Assembly (NCBI RefSeq): GCF_014359565.1
Contig: NZ_JACIZD010000001.1
Span: forward strand, 434,001-498,000
Direction of reading: 5' to 3'
Length of the DNA: 64,000 bases
Origin: Immundisolibacter sp.
GTDB lineage: Bacteria; Pseudomonadota; Gammaproteobacteria; Immundisolibacterales; Immundisolibacteraceae
Position numbers and translations under genes: made by a program. Shown in pieces: positions 27,683-36,967 of the stretch. The notes beneath the pieces were generated by a model, which was not told where the DNA came from, ran no database searches, and worked only from the letters and a program-made list of their open reading frames with translations. Position 1 is the stretch's first letter. Each line of letters begins with the position of its first letter.

Positions 27683-28656
27683 GGCGTCTGGCCGCCCTGC
27701 TGCTGGCGCTGGGCAGCGCCGCGCCGGCCTCGGCCGTGCCGCTGGCCGAACATCCGCCGCTGCAGGCCCTGATCGATACCCTGGTCAGCCAGGACGGTTT
27801 CGCGCGGGCCGATGTCGAGCGCCTGCTGGCCGGCGCGCAGTTCCAGCAGGGCATCGTCGACGCCATCACCCGTCCGGCCGAGAAGATGCCCTGGTATCGC
27901 TACCGGCCGATCTTCCTGACCCAGCAGCGCATCGACGGCGGCGTGGCCTTCTGGCGCGAACACGCGGCGCTGCTGGCGCGGGCCGAGCGCGAACACGGCG
28001 TGCCGGCGTCGATCATCACCGCCATCATCGGCGTGGAGACCCGTTACGGCGCCGTCACCGGTCGCTACCGGGCGCTCGACGCGCTGACCACGCTGACCAT
28101 CGCCGGCCTGCCGCGCAGTGCCTTCTTTGGCCGCGAACTGCGTGAACTGCTGCTGCTGGGCCGCGAGGAACGGCTGGACCTGACCGGCCTGAACGGCTCC
28201 TATGCCGGCGCGCTGGGCCTGCCGCAGTTCATCCCGTCGAGCTACCGCGCCTACGCGGTGGATTTCGACCAGGACGGCCGGCGCGACCTGCTCGGCAGCC
28301 CGGCCGACGCCATCGGCAGCGTGGCCAACTACCTGCGCCGTCACGGCTGGGAAGCGGGCCAGCCGATCACCGCCGCGGCCACGGCAACCCCCGCCGCGGC
28401 CAGCCTGGGCGGGACCGATCCGGCCCTGAAGTACACCGTGAGTCAGCTGCTTGCCGGCGGCGTCAGCGCCCCCGGCGCGGCGCCCGGCTCGCGCAAGGCG
28501 GCGCTGATCCGCCTGGAGGCCGAGCAGGGCGACGAGTACCACCTCGGTTTCCAGAACTTCTACGCCATCACCCGCTACAACCACAGCCCGCTGTACGCGA
28601 TGGCGGTCACGCAACTGGCGGCAGCCATCGGTGCGCAGCACCCGGCCTCACCCTGA
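27679..28656 (+). CDS. mltB: Membrane-bound lytic murein transglycosylase B
   Basis: MltB cleaves the glycan strand with formation of 1,6-anhydro-muramyl ends. The 325-residue protein has a signal peptide (about 1-20, without a clear lipobox, so perhaps soluble periplasmic). The SLT-2-type catalytic domain shows the catalytic Glu in IIGVETRYG and the signature GSYAGALGLPQFIPSSY. Start ATG 27679 overlaps the rodA stop (ATGA). Location beside PBP2/RodA couples synthesis and cleavage genes. Confidence 0.93.
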   Translation: MRRLAALLLALGSAAPASAVPLAEHPPLQALIDTLVSQDGFARADVERLLAGAQFQQGIVDAITRPAEKMPWYRYRPIFLTQQRIDGGVAFWREHAALLARAEREHGVPASIITAIIGVETRYGAVTGRYRALDALTTLTIAGLPRSAFFGRELRELLLLGREERLDLTGLNGSYAGALGLPQFIPSSYRAYAVDFDQDGRRDLLGSPADAIGSVANYLRRHGWEAGQPITAAATATPAAASLGGTDPALKYTVSQLLAGGVSAPGAAPGSRKAALIRLEAEQGDEYHLGFQNFYAITRYNHSPLYAMAVTQLAAAIGAQHPASP

Positions 28657-29479
28657 ATCCGATGTCGCCGCCGGCCGGCTGGCGCTGCTGCTGGTGCTGC
28701 TTCTGGCCGGCTGCGCCGGTCCCGGCAGCCGGCCCGGGCCGGACTACCGCAAGGACGGCCCGCCGACCACGGCGGTGGACATCGACGCCATCCCGGACGC
28801 CGTGCCGCGCGCCGAACCCCTGTGCCAGCCGTGCCTGCGCCCGTATGAGGTCGAAGGCGTCGCGTTCCGGCCGCTGGCCAGCGCAGCCGGTTACCAGGCG
28901 CGCGGCATCGCCAGCTGGTACGGGCGCGAGTTCGACGGCCGCCCGACCGCCAACGGCGAGCGTTACGACATGCTGGCCATGACCGCCGCGCACCCGACCC
29001 TGCCGATTCCGAGCTACGCGCGGGTCACGCATCTGGCCAACGGCCGCAGCGTGATCGTTAGAATCAACGACCGCGGACCGTTCAGGCGCGGCCGGCTGAT
29101 CGATCTGTCCTACGTGGCCGCGGCCAAGCTGGGCCTGGTCGGCCACGGCAGCGGACTGGTCGAGGTGCGGGCCGTGCTGCCGGGCGGATCGCCCGCGCCG
29201 GCGGTCATCACGGCCAGCGCATCGCCGGGCGCGCGAGCACTGCCGACCGATGCGGTCTACCTGCAGGTCGGCGCCTTTGGCGAGGCCGCCGCCGCGCAGC
29301 GCCTGGCCAGTCGCCTGCGCGGCGAGGCGCTGGCGCCGGTCAGCGTGCAGCCGGCCAACAGCGACAATCGCTGGCTGCACCGGGTGCGGGTCGGCCCGCT
29401 GCCGCAGGCGCTGGTGGAACAGACCGTGGCCCGGCTGGGGGCGCTCGGCCTGTCGGCCCTGCGCCTGCCGGCGCACTGA
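28631..29479 (+). CDS. rlpA: RlpA-type septal-ring lytic transglycosylase, lipoprotein
   Basis: RlpA is a lipoprotein transglycosylase that acts on denuded glycan. A lipobox LLAGC ends the signal peptide at about residue 28. The double-psi beta-barrel domain (about 85-185) shows GIASWYGREFDGRPTANGE and VRINDRGPF with the conserved Asp. A C-terminal SPOR domain (about 208-280; YLQVGAFG ... VRVGPL) targets septal glycan. GTG 28631 is the only suitable start and overlaps mltB by 26 bases. The order mltB-rlpA-dacA is standard in gammaproteobacteria. Confidence 0.9.
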   Translation: MRSTRPHPESDVAAGRLALLLVLLLAGCAGPGSRPGPDYRKDGPPTTAVDIDAIPDAVPRAEPLCQPCLRPYEVEGVAFRPLASAAGYQARGIASWYGREFDGRPTANGERYDMLAMTAAHPTLPIPSYARVTHLANGRSVIVRINDRGPFRRGRLIDLSYVAAAKLGLVGHGSGLVEVRAVLPGGSPAPAVITASASPGARALPTDAVYLQVGAFGEAAAAQRLASRLRGEALAPVSVQPANSDNRWLHRVRVGPLPQALVEQTVARLGALGLSALRLPAH

Positions 29480-29577
29480 TTCACCGACATCGTCAGGATT
29501 TTCGGATCCCTAACACCGTTTTCGCGGGCCAGTTGCCACCTCCTGGCAGCGGCCAGCCACTTACCTCAAGAGTCACC

Positions 29578-30720
29578 ATGCAATCCAGATATGCCCTTGT
29601 CCGCCGCGCCTTCGGCCTGATGTTTCTGACGGCCGCCGCCACCGCGGCGCCGATACCCAGCGCCCCGCAGCTGGGCGCGCGCAGCTACGTGCTGTACGAC
29701 TACCACACCGGTCAGGTGCTCACGGCCAAGGATCCGGAAGTGCCGCAGCCGCCGGCCAGCCTGACCAAGATCATGACCGCCTACGTGGCCTTCGATGCGC
29801 TCAAGAAAGGCGAGCTCAAGCTGGATGAGGAAATCACCATCAGCGCCGATGCCTGGCGCACCGGCGGTTCGCGCAGCTTCATCGACCCGGCCAAGCCGGT
29901 GCCGGTCGAGGTGCTGGTGCATGGCGTGCTGACGCAGTCCGGCAACGACGCCACACTGGCGCTGGCCGAGCACATGGCCGGCACCGAGACCGCCTTTGCC
30001 GACCTCATGAACGCCCAGGCCAAGCGGCTCGGACTCACGCAAACCCATTTCGTGAACTCGCACGGCCTGCCAGCGGACGATCACTACTCCAGCCCGCTCG
30101 ACATGGCGCACCTGGCGGCGGCCACCATCCGCGATTTCCCCGACTACTACCCCTGGTACGCGCTCAAGTCCTTCACCTGGAACAACATCACCCAGCCGAA
30201 CCGCAACCGCCTGCTGTTCTGGGACGCCAGCGTCGATGGCCTCAAGACCGGCTACACCGAGGCCGCCGGCTACTGCCTGGTGGCCTCCGCCAAGCGCGAG
30301 GACATGCGCCTGATCGCGGTCATCATGGGCAGCGCCAGTGACCGCTCGCGCTTCCAGGAAGCGCAGGCCCTGTTCAACTGGGGTTTTCGTTTCTTCGAAA
30401 CCCACCGTCTGTACCCGGCCGGCGAGAAGCGCACCGACGCCCCGGTGTTCGGCGGGCAGGAGCGCTCGGTGCCGCTGGGCCTGGCCGAGGATGCCTACAT
30501 CACCGTGCCACGCGGCAAGTACGCCGAACTGGCCGCCTCGGTGGAAGTGGCCCCGCGCCTGACCGCACCGGTGGCCAAGGGCTCGGCGCAGGGCACGCTG
30601 CGGGTGAAGCTCGGTGACGAGGTCCTGATGGAGCGCCCGCTGGTGGCGCTGGCCGACGTCGGCGAGGGCAACATCTTCAGACGCGCCATCGACGCCGCCC
30701 GCCTGTGGTGGCAGGAATGA
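29578..30720 (+). CDS. dacA: D-alanyl-D-alanine carboxypeptidase (PBP5/6 family)
   Basis: DacA-type enzymes trim the terminal D-Ala of stem peptides. The 380-residue product has a signal peptide (about 1-24), the serine motif SLTK, the second motif SGN in TQSGNDATLA, and KTG in VDGLKTGYTEAAG. A C-terminal PBP5_C-like beta domain ends in a possible amphipathic anchor (IFRRAIDAARLWW). ATG 29578 follows a weak AAGAG ribosome site. About 100 bases separate it from rlpA, so it may have its own promoter. Confidence 0.94.
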   Translation: MQSRYALVRRAFGLMFLTAAATAAPIPSAPQLGARSYVLYDYHTGQVLTAKDPEVPQPPASLTKIMTAYVAFDALKKGELKLDEEITISADAWRTGGSRSFIDPAKPVPVEVLVHGVLTQSGNDATLALAEHMAGTETAFADLMNAQAKRLGLTQTHFVNSHGLPADDHYSSPLDMAHLAAATIRDFPDYYPWYALKSFTWNNITQPNRNRLLFWDASVDGLKTGYTEAAGYCLVASAKREDMRLIAVIMGSASDRSRFQEAQALFNWGFRFFETHRLYPAGEKRTDAPVFGGQERSVPLGLAEDAYITVPRGKYAELAASVEVAPRLTAPVAKGSAQGTLRVKLGDEVLMERPLVALADVGEGNIFRRAIDAARLWWQE

Positions 30721-30724
30721 GCCC

Positions 30725-31600
30725 ATGAGCGTTGCCCTGCCCAACGAGGCCGACATCACGGTCCATTTCGACGGCGCCTTCATGCCGCTGTCGCAGGCGC
30801 GCGTGCACCCGCTGGATCGCGGCTTCATCTACGGCGATGGCGTGTACGAGGTGATCCCTGCCTACGGCGGGCATTACCTGCGCCTGGACGCGCACATCGC
30901 GCGCCTGGAGCGCAGCCTGGCCGAGGCGCGCATCGCCAACCCGTACCCGGCCCAGCGCTGGGCGGAAATCCTGACCGAACTGCTCAGCCGCCACGGCGGC
31001 GGCGATGCGTCCATTTACCTGCAGGTCACCCGGGGCGTGGCGCCGCGCGATCATGCCTTTCCGGACTGCCCGCCGACCGTGTTCGCCATGCCGCGCGTAC
31101 TCAAGCCGGTGCCGACCGGCCAGGTCGAGGGGGGGCTTAAAGCCATCAGCCTGGCCGACATCCGCTGGCAGTGGTGCCAGATCAAGTCGATCTCGCTGCA
31201 GGGTGCGGCCATGCTGCGCCAGCAGGCCATCGACGCCGGCGCCGACGAGGCCATCCTGCATCGCGGGCGCTGGGTCACCGAAGGTGCCGCCGCCAACGTG
31301 TTCGCGGTGATCGACGGCGCCGTGGTCACGCCGCCGCCGAGCAACTGGCTGCTGCACGGCATTACCCGCGACCTGGTACTGGAACTGGCGGCGCAGGTCG
31401 ACCTGCGGGTCGACGAACGGCCGCTGCGCCTGAAGGAACTGCTGGCGGCCGACGAGATCTGGCTGTCGAGCTCCACCAAGGAAGTGTTGGCGGTAACGCA
31501 GCTCGACGGCGCGCCGGTCGGCGACGGCCGGCCGGGTCCGGCCTGGCGGCGGGTGTGGGACGCCTACCAGGCCTTCAAGGCCGACCTGCGCGCCCAGTGA
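30725..31600 (+). CDS. D-amino-acid aminotransferase (PLP class IV)
   Basis: This is a fold-IV PLP transaminase of the D-alanine/branched-chain group, 291 residues. The N-terminal [13 protein letters not shown] is diagnostic. The PLP lysine lies in [10 protein letters not shown] (about 154-163), and later ones are TEGAAANVF and [13 protein letters not shown]. It begins four bases after dacA, so released D-Ala could be recycled here; that link is inference. 4-amino-4-deoxychorismate lyase is a less likely alternative. It overlaps lipB by four bases (GTGA). The DUF493 gene often found before lipB is absent. Confidence 0.85.
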   Translation: MSVALPNEADITVHFDGAFMPLSQARVHPLDRGFIYGDGVYEVIPAYGGHYLRLDAHIARLERSLAEARIANPYPAQRWAEILTELLSRHGGGDASIYLQVTRGVAPRDHAFPDCPPTVFAMPRVLKPVPTGQVEGGLKAISLADIRWQWCQIKSISLQGAAMLRQQAIDAGADEAILHRGRWVTEGAAANVFAVIDGAVVTPPPSNWLLHGITRDLVLELAAQVDLRVDERPLRLKELLAADEIWLSSSTKEVLAVTQLDGAPVGDGRPGPAWRRVWDAYQAFKADLRAQ

Positions 31601-32223
31601 CCGGGCTGCGCCTGCGCCGGCTGGGGCAGGTGGACTACGCCGCCTGCCTGGCGGCCATGCAGGACTTCACCGACCGGCGCACGGCCGACACGCCGGACGA
31701 GCTGTGGCTGCTGCAGCACCCGCCGGTGTTCACGCTGGGTCTGGCTGGCAAAGCGGAACACGTGCTGGACGCCGGCGACATCCCGGTCGTGCAGTGTGAT
31801 CGGGGCGGGCAGGTCACCCACCACGGGCCGGGGCAGGTCGTGCTGTACACGCTGCTCGACCTGAAACGCGCCGACATCGGCGTCAAGGCGCTGGTGACCA
31901 CGCTGGAGCAGGCGGTCATCGATCTTCTGGCCACGCTGGGCATTGACGGCGAACGGCGCGCCGGCGCCCCGGGCGTGTATGTGGCGGGGGCCAAGATCGC
32001 CGCGCTGGGGCTTCGCGTGCGCCGGGGCTGCGCCTACCACGGCCTGAGCCTGAACGTGGCCATGGACCTGGCGCCCTTCGAGCGCATCAACCCCTGTGGC
32101 TATGCCGGGCTGGCGGTCACGGACCTGCGCACCCTGGCGCCGGCCGCTGCGGACCCGCAGCGGATCGGTGAGTGCCTGGCAAGGACGCTTGCCACGCTGC
32201 TTGACCGGCCGCTGGCCGACTGA
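31597..32223 (+). CDS. lipB: Octanoyltransferase LipB
   Basis: LipB moves octanoate from acyl-carrier protein to lipoyl domains, the first step of lipoate synthesis. Motifs are [13 protein letters not shown], the catalytic Lys in GAKIAALG and the catalytic Cys in INPCGYAG. The product is 208 residues. GTG 31597 overlaps the transaminase stop; the longer upstream frame is a shadow. No lipA is seen downstream; a REP-like element and the convergent ubiI gene follow. Confidence 0.94.
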   Translation: MTGLRLRRLGQVDYAACLAAMQDFTDRRTADTPDELWLLQHPPVFTLGLAGKAEHVLDAGDIPVVQCDRGGQVTHHGPGQVVLYTLLDLKRADIGVKALVTTLEQAVIDLLATLGIDGERRAGAPGVYVAGAKIAALGLRVRRGCAYHGLSLNVAMDLAPFERINPCGYAGLAVTDLRTLAPAAADPQRIGECLARTLATLLDRPLAD

Positions 32224-32249
32224 CGGGCGCAACGCCGATTCGGGCGGGC

Positions 32250-32315
32250 GCATTCGGCCCGAGGGCGGGCCTCCCACGCAGAAGGATTGTGGGAGCGGCG
32301 CCCCGCCGCGAATGC
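32250..32315. repeat. REP-like palindromic element, copy B (arms in opposite order)
   Basis: This starts GCATTCGGCCCGAGGGCGGG and ends GGCGCCCCGCCGCGAATGC, with CTCCCAC / GTGGGAG facing each other across an 11-base loop. The same two arms as copies A and C are present but in the reverse order. It lies between convergent lipB and the FAD hydroxylase gene. Confidence 0.75.
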
Positions 32316-32372
32316 TCTGGGACCGAGTTCCTGGTTGCCGCATGACCCGCGGCGAGCCTGGGACCGGCCCGC

Positions 32373-33569
32373 CTATCCGAAAGCCCCGTCTGCCAGGCCG
32401 CAGGCAGCCGTCGTCAGCAGCCGCTTGATCGGAGCTGCCCGATCCACCGCCAGCAGCCCCGCGCCGCGCAGGGCGCGCAGCGGCGCTGCACCGGCGGTGA
32501 ACAGCCGGTGCAGGCCGACGATGGCCTGCACCACCGGCAGATTCTGGCTGCGCCGCGCCCGCTCGTAAGGACGCAGCGTCTGGATGAGCCCCGGATCGCG
32601 CCCACTGTGCAGGGCGGCGATCACCAGGCGCGCCAGCGCCGCCGCATCGCCGATGCCCAGATTGGCGCCCAGACCGGCCATCGGATGCACCACATGCGCC
32701 GCGTCGCCGATCAGCGCCAGCCGCGGGCCGACATAACGGGCCGCTTCCAACCCGCGCAGCGGGATGACGGCCCGCTCGCCAATGGCCGTGATCTGGCCCA
32801 GGCGATGCTCGAAGGCTTGGCCCAGTTCCAGCATGAACTCGCCGGCCGGCAGCGCAGCCAGGCGCTGCGCCTCGGGCGGCGTGGTGGACCAGACGATCGA
32901 GCAGCGGCCATCGGCCAGCGGCAGAAAGGCCAGCGGGCCCGTGGGCAAGAAACGCTGGCGGGCGGTGTGGGCATGCGGGCGCTCGGTGGCGACATGACCG
33001 ACCAGGGCGCACTGCCCGAAATCGTCGGCCGCCGCGCCGATCCCGGCCCGCAGGCGCAGCGGCGAGGCCGCGCCGTCGGCGCCAACCAGCAAGCGCATCG
33101 TCAGTTCGCGGCCATCGCCGAGGCGCACGATCACGCGGTCAGCCCGCACCTCCCAGTCATCCAGCACGGCGGGAGCGAGCAGGCGCGCCGCCGGCAGCTC
33201 GGCCAGGCGCGCATGCAGCGCGGCGACCAAGGCCCGGTTCTCGGTAATCGAGCCCAGCCACGGCTGGCCGATTTCCGCGCTGTCGAAGCGGATGCTGCCC
33301 ACCGAAGCGGCGTCCCACACCTGGATATGGCCAAACGGCGCCCGGCAGGCCGCAGGCACCAGCGGCCAGGCGCCCAGGCGCTCCAGCAGGTCGACGGCCG
33401 CGGCGTGGATGGCGCTGACGCGCACGTCGAGCGGCTGTCCCGGCGCCGGCAGCGACGGGGCCGCCTCCCGGTCCAGCATCGTGACCGCGACCCCCGCATC
33501 GGCCAGCGCCAGCGCCAGGGTGGCGCCGGTGATGCCGGCGCCGACGATCAGTACCTCGCAGTCGCTCAT
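32373..33569 (-). CDS. FAD-dependent ubiquinone-biosynthesis hydroxylase, UbiI/UbiF type
   Basis: This 398-residue flavoprotein belongs to the UbiH/COQ6 family. The FAD motif GAGITGATLALAL lies at the N-terminus. A DG-type motif VGADGAASPLR is central, and GDAAHVVHPMAGLGANLG is C-terminal. The pairing with UbiH immediately upstream (four-base overlap) fits the ubiH-visC arrangement. Which ring position it hydroxylates (C5, C6 or C1) cannot be decided by eye, so no symbol is given. Confidence 0.88.
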   Translation of the reverse strand: MSDCEVLIVGAGITGATLALALADAGVAVTMLDREAAPSLPAPGQPLDVRVSAIHAAAVDLLERLGAWPLVPAACRAPFGHIQVWDAASVGSIRFDSAEIGQPWLGSITENRALVAALHARLAELPAARLLAPAVLDDWEVRADRVIVRLGDGRELTMRLLVGADGAASPLRLRAGIGAAADDFGQCALVGHVATERPHAHTARQRFLPTGPLAFLPLADGRCSIVWSTTPPEAQRLAALPAGEFMLELGQAFEHRLGQITAIGERAVIPLRGLEAARYVGPRLALIGDAAHVVHPMAGLGANLGIGDAAALARLVIAALHSGRDPGLIQTLRPYERARRSQNLPVVQAIVGLHRLFTAGAAPLRALRGAGLLAVDRAAPIKRLLTTAACGLADGAFG

Positions 33570-34777
33570 GGCCAGCGGCCGCGTTGCAGGCGATTTTGCG
33601 CGCCGCCCAGGCCCATGGCGCGCGTCATCAAACGCCGCTTGACGGGAGCCAGCAGGTCCAGTGCCGCCAGGCCCAGGCCACGGGCGCCCGCCAGCGGTGG
33701 GGCCGGGTTCTCGAACAGCCGCGGCAACCAGCCGGTGACCTGCCGCAACTGCCGCCAGTCGTCCTGCCGTGCGCGTTGATACGCCGCCAGCAGGCCGGCG
33801 GCGCCCGGATCATCCTGGCCGGCCGCCGCCGCGGCCAGCAGCCCGGCTACCGCCGCCACGTCGCGCAGCCCGAGGTTGAAGCCCTGCGCGGCGATCGGGT
33901 GCAGCGTGTTGGCGGCGTTGCCGATGGCCAGCACCCGCTCGCCGGTCGCCTGCACCAGCCAGCTCTCGGCCAGGCGCACGCTGCGTGGATTCGACAGGCC
34001 AAGAAACTTGCCGGCCCGCCAGCCGAAGGCCTCCTGCGCAATCGGCGCCAGATGCTGCGGCGGCAGCGCGGCCAGGTCGCTCGCCCGCTCGTGCGGCAGG
34101 GTCCAGACCAGCGTGTAGTCGCCCGCTGCGCAGCCGGGCAGCAGTGCCATCGGGCCGCTGGCGGCAAAGCGTTCGTGCGCCGTGCCGGCGTGCGGCCGAT
34201 CGGTGCGCAGTTGCGCCAGCAGCACGCTGTCCTGCGTCTGGCGCGCCCGGCGGGGCAGGCCGGCCAGCCGACACACGGTCGAGTCGCTGCCGTCGGCCGC
34301 CACCAGCAGGCGCGTGCTGACCGCAGTGTCGCCTTCGGGGCCGCTCAGTGTGACGTCGAGCGCGCCGTCGCGCGGCGTCAGCGCGGTCACTGCGGCAGCG
34401 CGGCGCGTCACTGCAGTTTCGGCGACGCGCGCCAGCAGGGCGCGCTGCAGGACCCGATCGCCCACCACCCAGCCGAGCGCCGGGGCGCGGACATCCACCG
34501 CCGCCATGCGTGTCACGCCCGGCCAGCCTTTTTCGGTGACTTCCAGCCGCGCAATGGGCACCGCCTGTGGCGCCAGTGCCGGCCACGCGCCAAGGCCCTG
34601 CAGGATGCGCTGGCTGCCCAGACCCAGCGCCAGCGCGCGCCGGTCCGGCTGACCGGGCGCCGGTGGCGGCGCGGCATCGACCAGCCACACGCGCAGCGGC
34701 AGCGGCGAGAGCGCGCAGGCCAGCGCCGCGCCGGCCGGCCCGGCGCCGGCGATCAGCACATCGCAGTCGGTGCTCAT
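33566..34777 (-). CDS. ubiH: 2-octaprenyl-6-methoxyphenol hydroxylase UbiH
   Basis: This is an FAD-dependent hydroxylase of ubiquinone synthesis. The 403-residue protein shows GAGPAGAALACAL at the N-terminus. Its GNAANTLHPIAAQGFNLGLRD stretch closely follows the UbiH signature, where Asn replaces the Asp of other members. Start ATG 34777 overlaps the pepP stop by four bases; it overlaps the next hydroxylase in the same way. The pepP-ubiH-ubiI order is conserved in gammaproteobacteria. Confidence 0.92.
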   Translation of the reverse strand: MSTDCDVLIAGAGPAGAALACALSPLPLRVWLVDAAPPPAPGQPDRRALALGLGSQRILQGLGAWPALAPQAVPIARLEVTEKGWPGVTRMAAVDVRAPALGWVVGDRVLQRALLARVAETAVTRRAAAVTALTPRDGALDVTLSGPEGDTAVSTRLLVAADGSDSTVCRLAGLPRRARQTQDSVLLAQLRTDRPHAGTAHERFAASGPMALLPGCAAGDYTLVWTLPHERASDLAALPPQHLAPIAQEAFGWRAGKFLGLSNPRSVRLAESWLVQATGERVLAIGNAANTLHPIAAQGFNLGLRDVAAVAGLLAAAAAGQDDPGAAGLLAAYQRARQDDWRQLRQVTGWLPRLFENPAPPLAGARGLGLAALDLLAPVKRRLMTRAMGLGGAQNRLQRGRWP

Positions 34778-36081
34778 GCGGCGGCCATCAGGGCTTCGAT
34801 GTCGGCCACTGTCTTGGGCACGCCATCGGTGGTGATCTCGTGCCCGCGGCGGGTGACCAGCACGTTGTCCTCGATGCGGATGCCGATGTTCCACCATTTT
34901 TTTGCCACTCCCGGCGTGCCGGCAGCGATGTACAGCCCCGGCTCGACCGTGGTGACCATGCCCGGCTCGAACACTCGCCAGGCGTCGCCGAGCTTGTACT
35001 CGCCCACGTCGTGCACGTCCATGCCCAGCCAGTGACCGGTGCGGTGCATGTACATGGGCCGGTAGGCGCCTTCCTCGATCAGTTGCCGCAGCTCGCCCTT
35101 GAGGATGCCAAGGCGCACCAGGCCGGCGGTGAGTACCTCCACTGCCGCCTCATGGGGTTCGTTCCAGTGGTTGCCGGGCCGCACCTTGTCGATGGCGGCG
35201 TGCTGGGCATCCAGCACGATCTCGTACAGGGCCTTTTGTTCCGGGCTGAAGCGGCCGTTGATGGGGAAGGTGCGCGTGATGTCGGCGGCGTAGCAGTCCA
35301 GCTCGCAGCCGGCGTCGATCAGCAGCAGCTCGCCGTCGTTCAGGCGGGCGTTGTTTTCCACGTAATGCAGGATGCAGCCGTTGGCGCCGCCCCCGACGAT
35401 CGGCTCGTAGGCCGGCAGGCGCGCGCCCTGGCGGATGAACTCGTGCCGCAGCTCGGCCTCGATCTGGTACTCCCACATGCCCGGCCGGCACACGCGCATG
35501 GCGCGGCAGTGAGCGGCGGCAGAAATGTCGGCCGCACGGCGCATCACCTTCATCTCGGCCGCGCTCTTGAACAGGCGCAGGTCGTGCAGCAGATGACCCA
35601 GGTCCGCGAACTCGCTGGGCACGTGCACACCCGCGCGGCTCTTGCTGCGCAGGCTGTTGACCCAGCCGAGCACGCGCTGGTCGAACTCGCTGTGCGCGCC
35701 CAGGCTGTAGAACACCTTGCCGCGGTTCTCCAGCAGGCCGGGCATGATGTCGTCCAGATCGGCGATCGGGAACGCATCGTCGGCGCCGAAGTGCTCGCGT
35801 GCACCTTCCGGTCCGGCGCGGCGGCCGGTCCAGGTCTCCTTGGCCGGGTCGCGCTCGCGGCAGAACAGGATGTACTCACCCTGTGGCCGGCCCGGGATCA
35901 GCACCGCCACCGCCTCGGGCTCGGCAAAGCCGGTCAGGTACTGAAAATCGCTGTCCGGGCGAAACGGAAACTCCGTGTCGCGGTTGCGCAGGTGGTGCGG
36001 ATTGGTCGGGACGATGGCGATGCCGCCGTCCATCTGCTGCATCAGGGCGCGGCGGCGGGCGGCGAATTCTTTGGGGGACAT
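34774..36081 (-). CDS. pepP: Xaa-Pro aminopeptidase (aminopeptidase P)
   Basis: PepP removes N-terminal residues before proline. The 435-residue product has the creatinase-like N-domain and a pita-bread catalytic domain. The metal ligands are visible in order: DAGCELDCYAADITR (two Asp), HRTGHWLGMDVHD (His), TVEPGLY (Glu) and RIEDNVLVT (Glu). It is the first gene of the pepP-ubiH-ubiI operon. A ygfB-like gene, often upstream, is not present; instead the divergent TIGR02449/zapA genes lie 157 bases away. Confidence 0.95.
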   Translation of the reverse strand: MSPKEFAARRRALMQQMDGGIAIVPTNPHHLRNRDTEFPFRPDSDFQYLTGFAEPEAVAVLIPGRPQGEYILFCRERDPAKETWTGRRAGPEGAREHFGADDAFPIADLDDIMPGLLENRGKVFYSLGAHSEFDQRVLGWVNSLRSKSRAGVHVPSEFADLGHLLHDLRLFKSAAEMKVMRRAADISAAAHCRAMRVCRPGMWEYQIEAELRHEFIRQGARLPAYEPIVGGGANGCILHYVENNARLNDGELLLIDAGCELDCYAADITRTFPINGRFSPEQKALYEIVLDAQHAAIDKVRPGNHWNEPHEAAVEVLTAGLVRLGILKGELRQLIEEGAYRPMYMHRTGHWLGMDVHDVGEYKLGDAWRVFEPGMVTTVEPGLYIAAGTPGVAKKWWNIGIRIEDNVLVTRRGHEITTDGVPKTVADIEALMAAA

Positions 36082-36238
36082 GGCGTGGCTGGCGGCTGGT
36101 TGATGGCGGTGCGGGCGGGTCCGGTGCGCGTGCAGCCCGGCCGTGCTGGCCGGAAAATATCCGGTACGGCATTTTGCGGCCGGCTTGGTAGATCATAGCC
36201 GGCCCCCGTCCACGTCGGGCATCCCGGGAGCACAGACC

Positions 36239-36451
36239 ATGGCACAGCAGGACGAGGCGCTGGCGGCACTGGAAGAATGCCTGCAGGCCGCTGTGCAGCG
36301 GGTCGAGGGCTTCGTGCTGGAGTACCGGGCCATGCGCGCCCGGCATCAGCAGCTGCTTGCCGAGCGCGCCGATCTGATGGACAAGGCCAACGCCGCGCGC
36401 AGCCGGGTCGAGACCATGATCGCGCGCCTGAAGAACATGGAGCAGCCATGA
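36239..36451 (+). CDS. Small TIGR02449-like coiled-coil protein
   Basis: This 70-residue, almost entirely helical acidic/basic protein resembles the short TIGR02449 family that precedes zapA in many gammaproteobacteria and is sometimes compared with ZapB. Residues about 5-65 form a coiled coil (LEECLQAAVQRVEGF ... ARSRVETMIARLKNME). ATG 36239 is chosen over the longer frame. Its stop overlaps the zapA start (ATGA), so the products are made together. A cell-division role is inferred from context only. Confidence 0.8.
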   Translation: MAQQDEALAALEECLQAAVQRVEGFVLEYRAMRARHQQLLAERADLMDKANAARSRVETMIARLKNMEQP

Positions 36452-36765
36452 GCAGGGACAGCGGGGGCGTGGCGGTGCGCGTGCTCGAGCGCGAGTACGT
36501 GATCGCCGCATCCGGCGAACAGCGCGACGCGGTGCTCGCCAGCGCTGATTACCTAAACGAGCGGCTGCGGGAGCTGCGCCGCGGCGGGCGGGTGGTCGGC
36601 AACGACCGCCTGCTGGTGCTGGTGGCCCTGAACGTGGTCAACGAGCTGCTGCAGGAACGCGGCGCCCGCCGGGATCAAGCGGCCGCCATCGAACGGCTGG
36701 GCGCGCTCGCGGCGCGCCTGACCGCCGCCCTCGGCACACTTGAGCCGACGCCCCATTCCGGGTAA
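36448..36765 (+). CDS. zapA: Cell division protein ZapA
   Basis: ZapA bundles FtsZ filaments at mid-cell. The 105-residue product has the family N-terminal domain (VAVRVLEREYVIAAS ... ADYLNERLRELR) and a conserved NDRLLVLVALNVVNELL helix leading into a C-terminal coiled coil. The overlap with TIGR02449 upstream and 6S RNA plus fau downstream is the standard gammaproteobacterial order, which strengthens all four calls. Confidence 0.93.
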   Translation: MSRDSGGVAVRVLEREYVIAASGEQRDAVLASADYLNERLRELRRGGRVVGNDRLLVLVALNVVNELLQERGARRDQAAAIERLGALAARLTAALGTLEPTPHSG

Positions 36766-36769
36766 TCAT
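36740..36769 (+). promoter_or_regulatory. Candidate promoter of 6S RNA
   Basis: TTGAGC (36740-36745), an 18-base spacer and AATCAT (36764-36769) would start transcription near 36776, exactly at the first base of the predicted terminal stem. The -10 box overlaps the zapA stop codon. The hexamers are weak (4/6 each), so this rests mainly on position. Confidence 0.35.
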
Positions 36770-36775
36770 TGGCAC

Positions 36776-36967
36776 GGGTTCCACTGCGGTGTTCGTGAGT
36801 GGATCAATCATTTTCTTGAACCACAAAGCGCAAGCTTTGGAAGCTGTTCGCCGGCCTGTGTGCAGGACCGCCCTGGTAGCGGGAAGCCTGATGGCCGGCC
36901 CCTGCTTCCACCTTGAACCATCAGGTTCAAGAGTGACGAACCGCAACGGCACAAGTGGTGGAACCCG
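36776..36967 (+). ncRNA. ssrS: 6S RNA
   Basis: 6S RNA binds the sigma-70 RNA polymerase holoenzyme and mimics an open promoter. The closing stem GGGTTCCAC (36776-36784) pairs perfectly with GTGGAACCC (36958-36966). Near the 3' side, CCTTGAACC followed by GGTTCAAGAGT matches the conserved hairpin in E. coli 6S RNA (CCTTGAACC / GGTTCAAGGGT). The length (about 190 nt) and position between zapA and fau are canonical. The fau start codon lies within its 3' strand. Confidence 0.9.
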
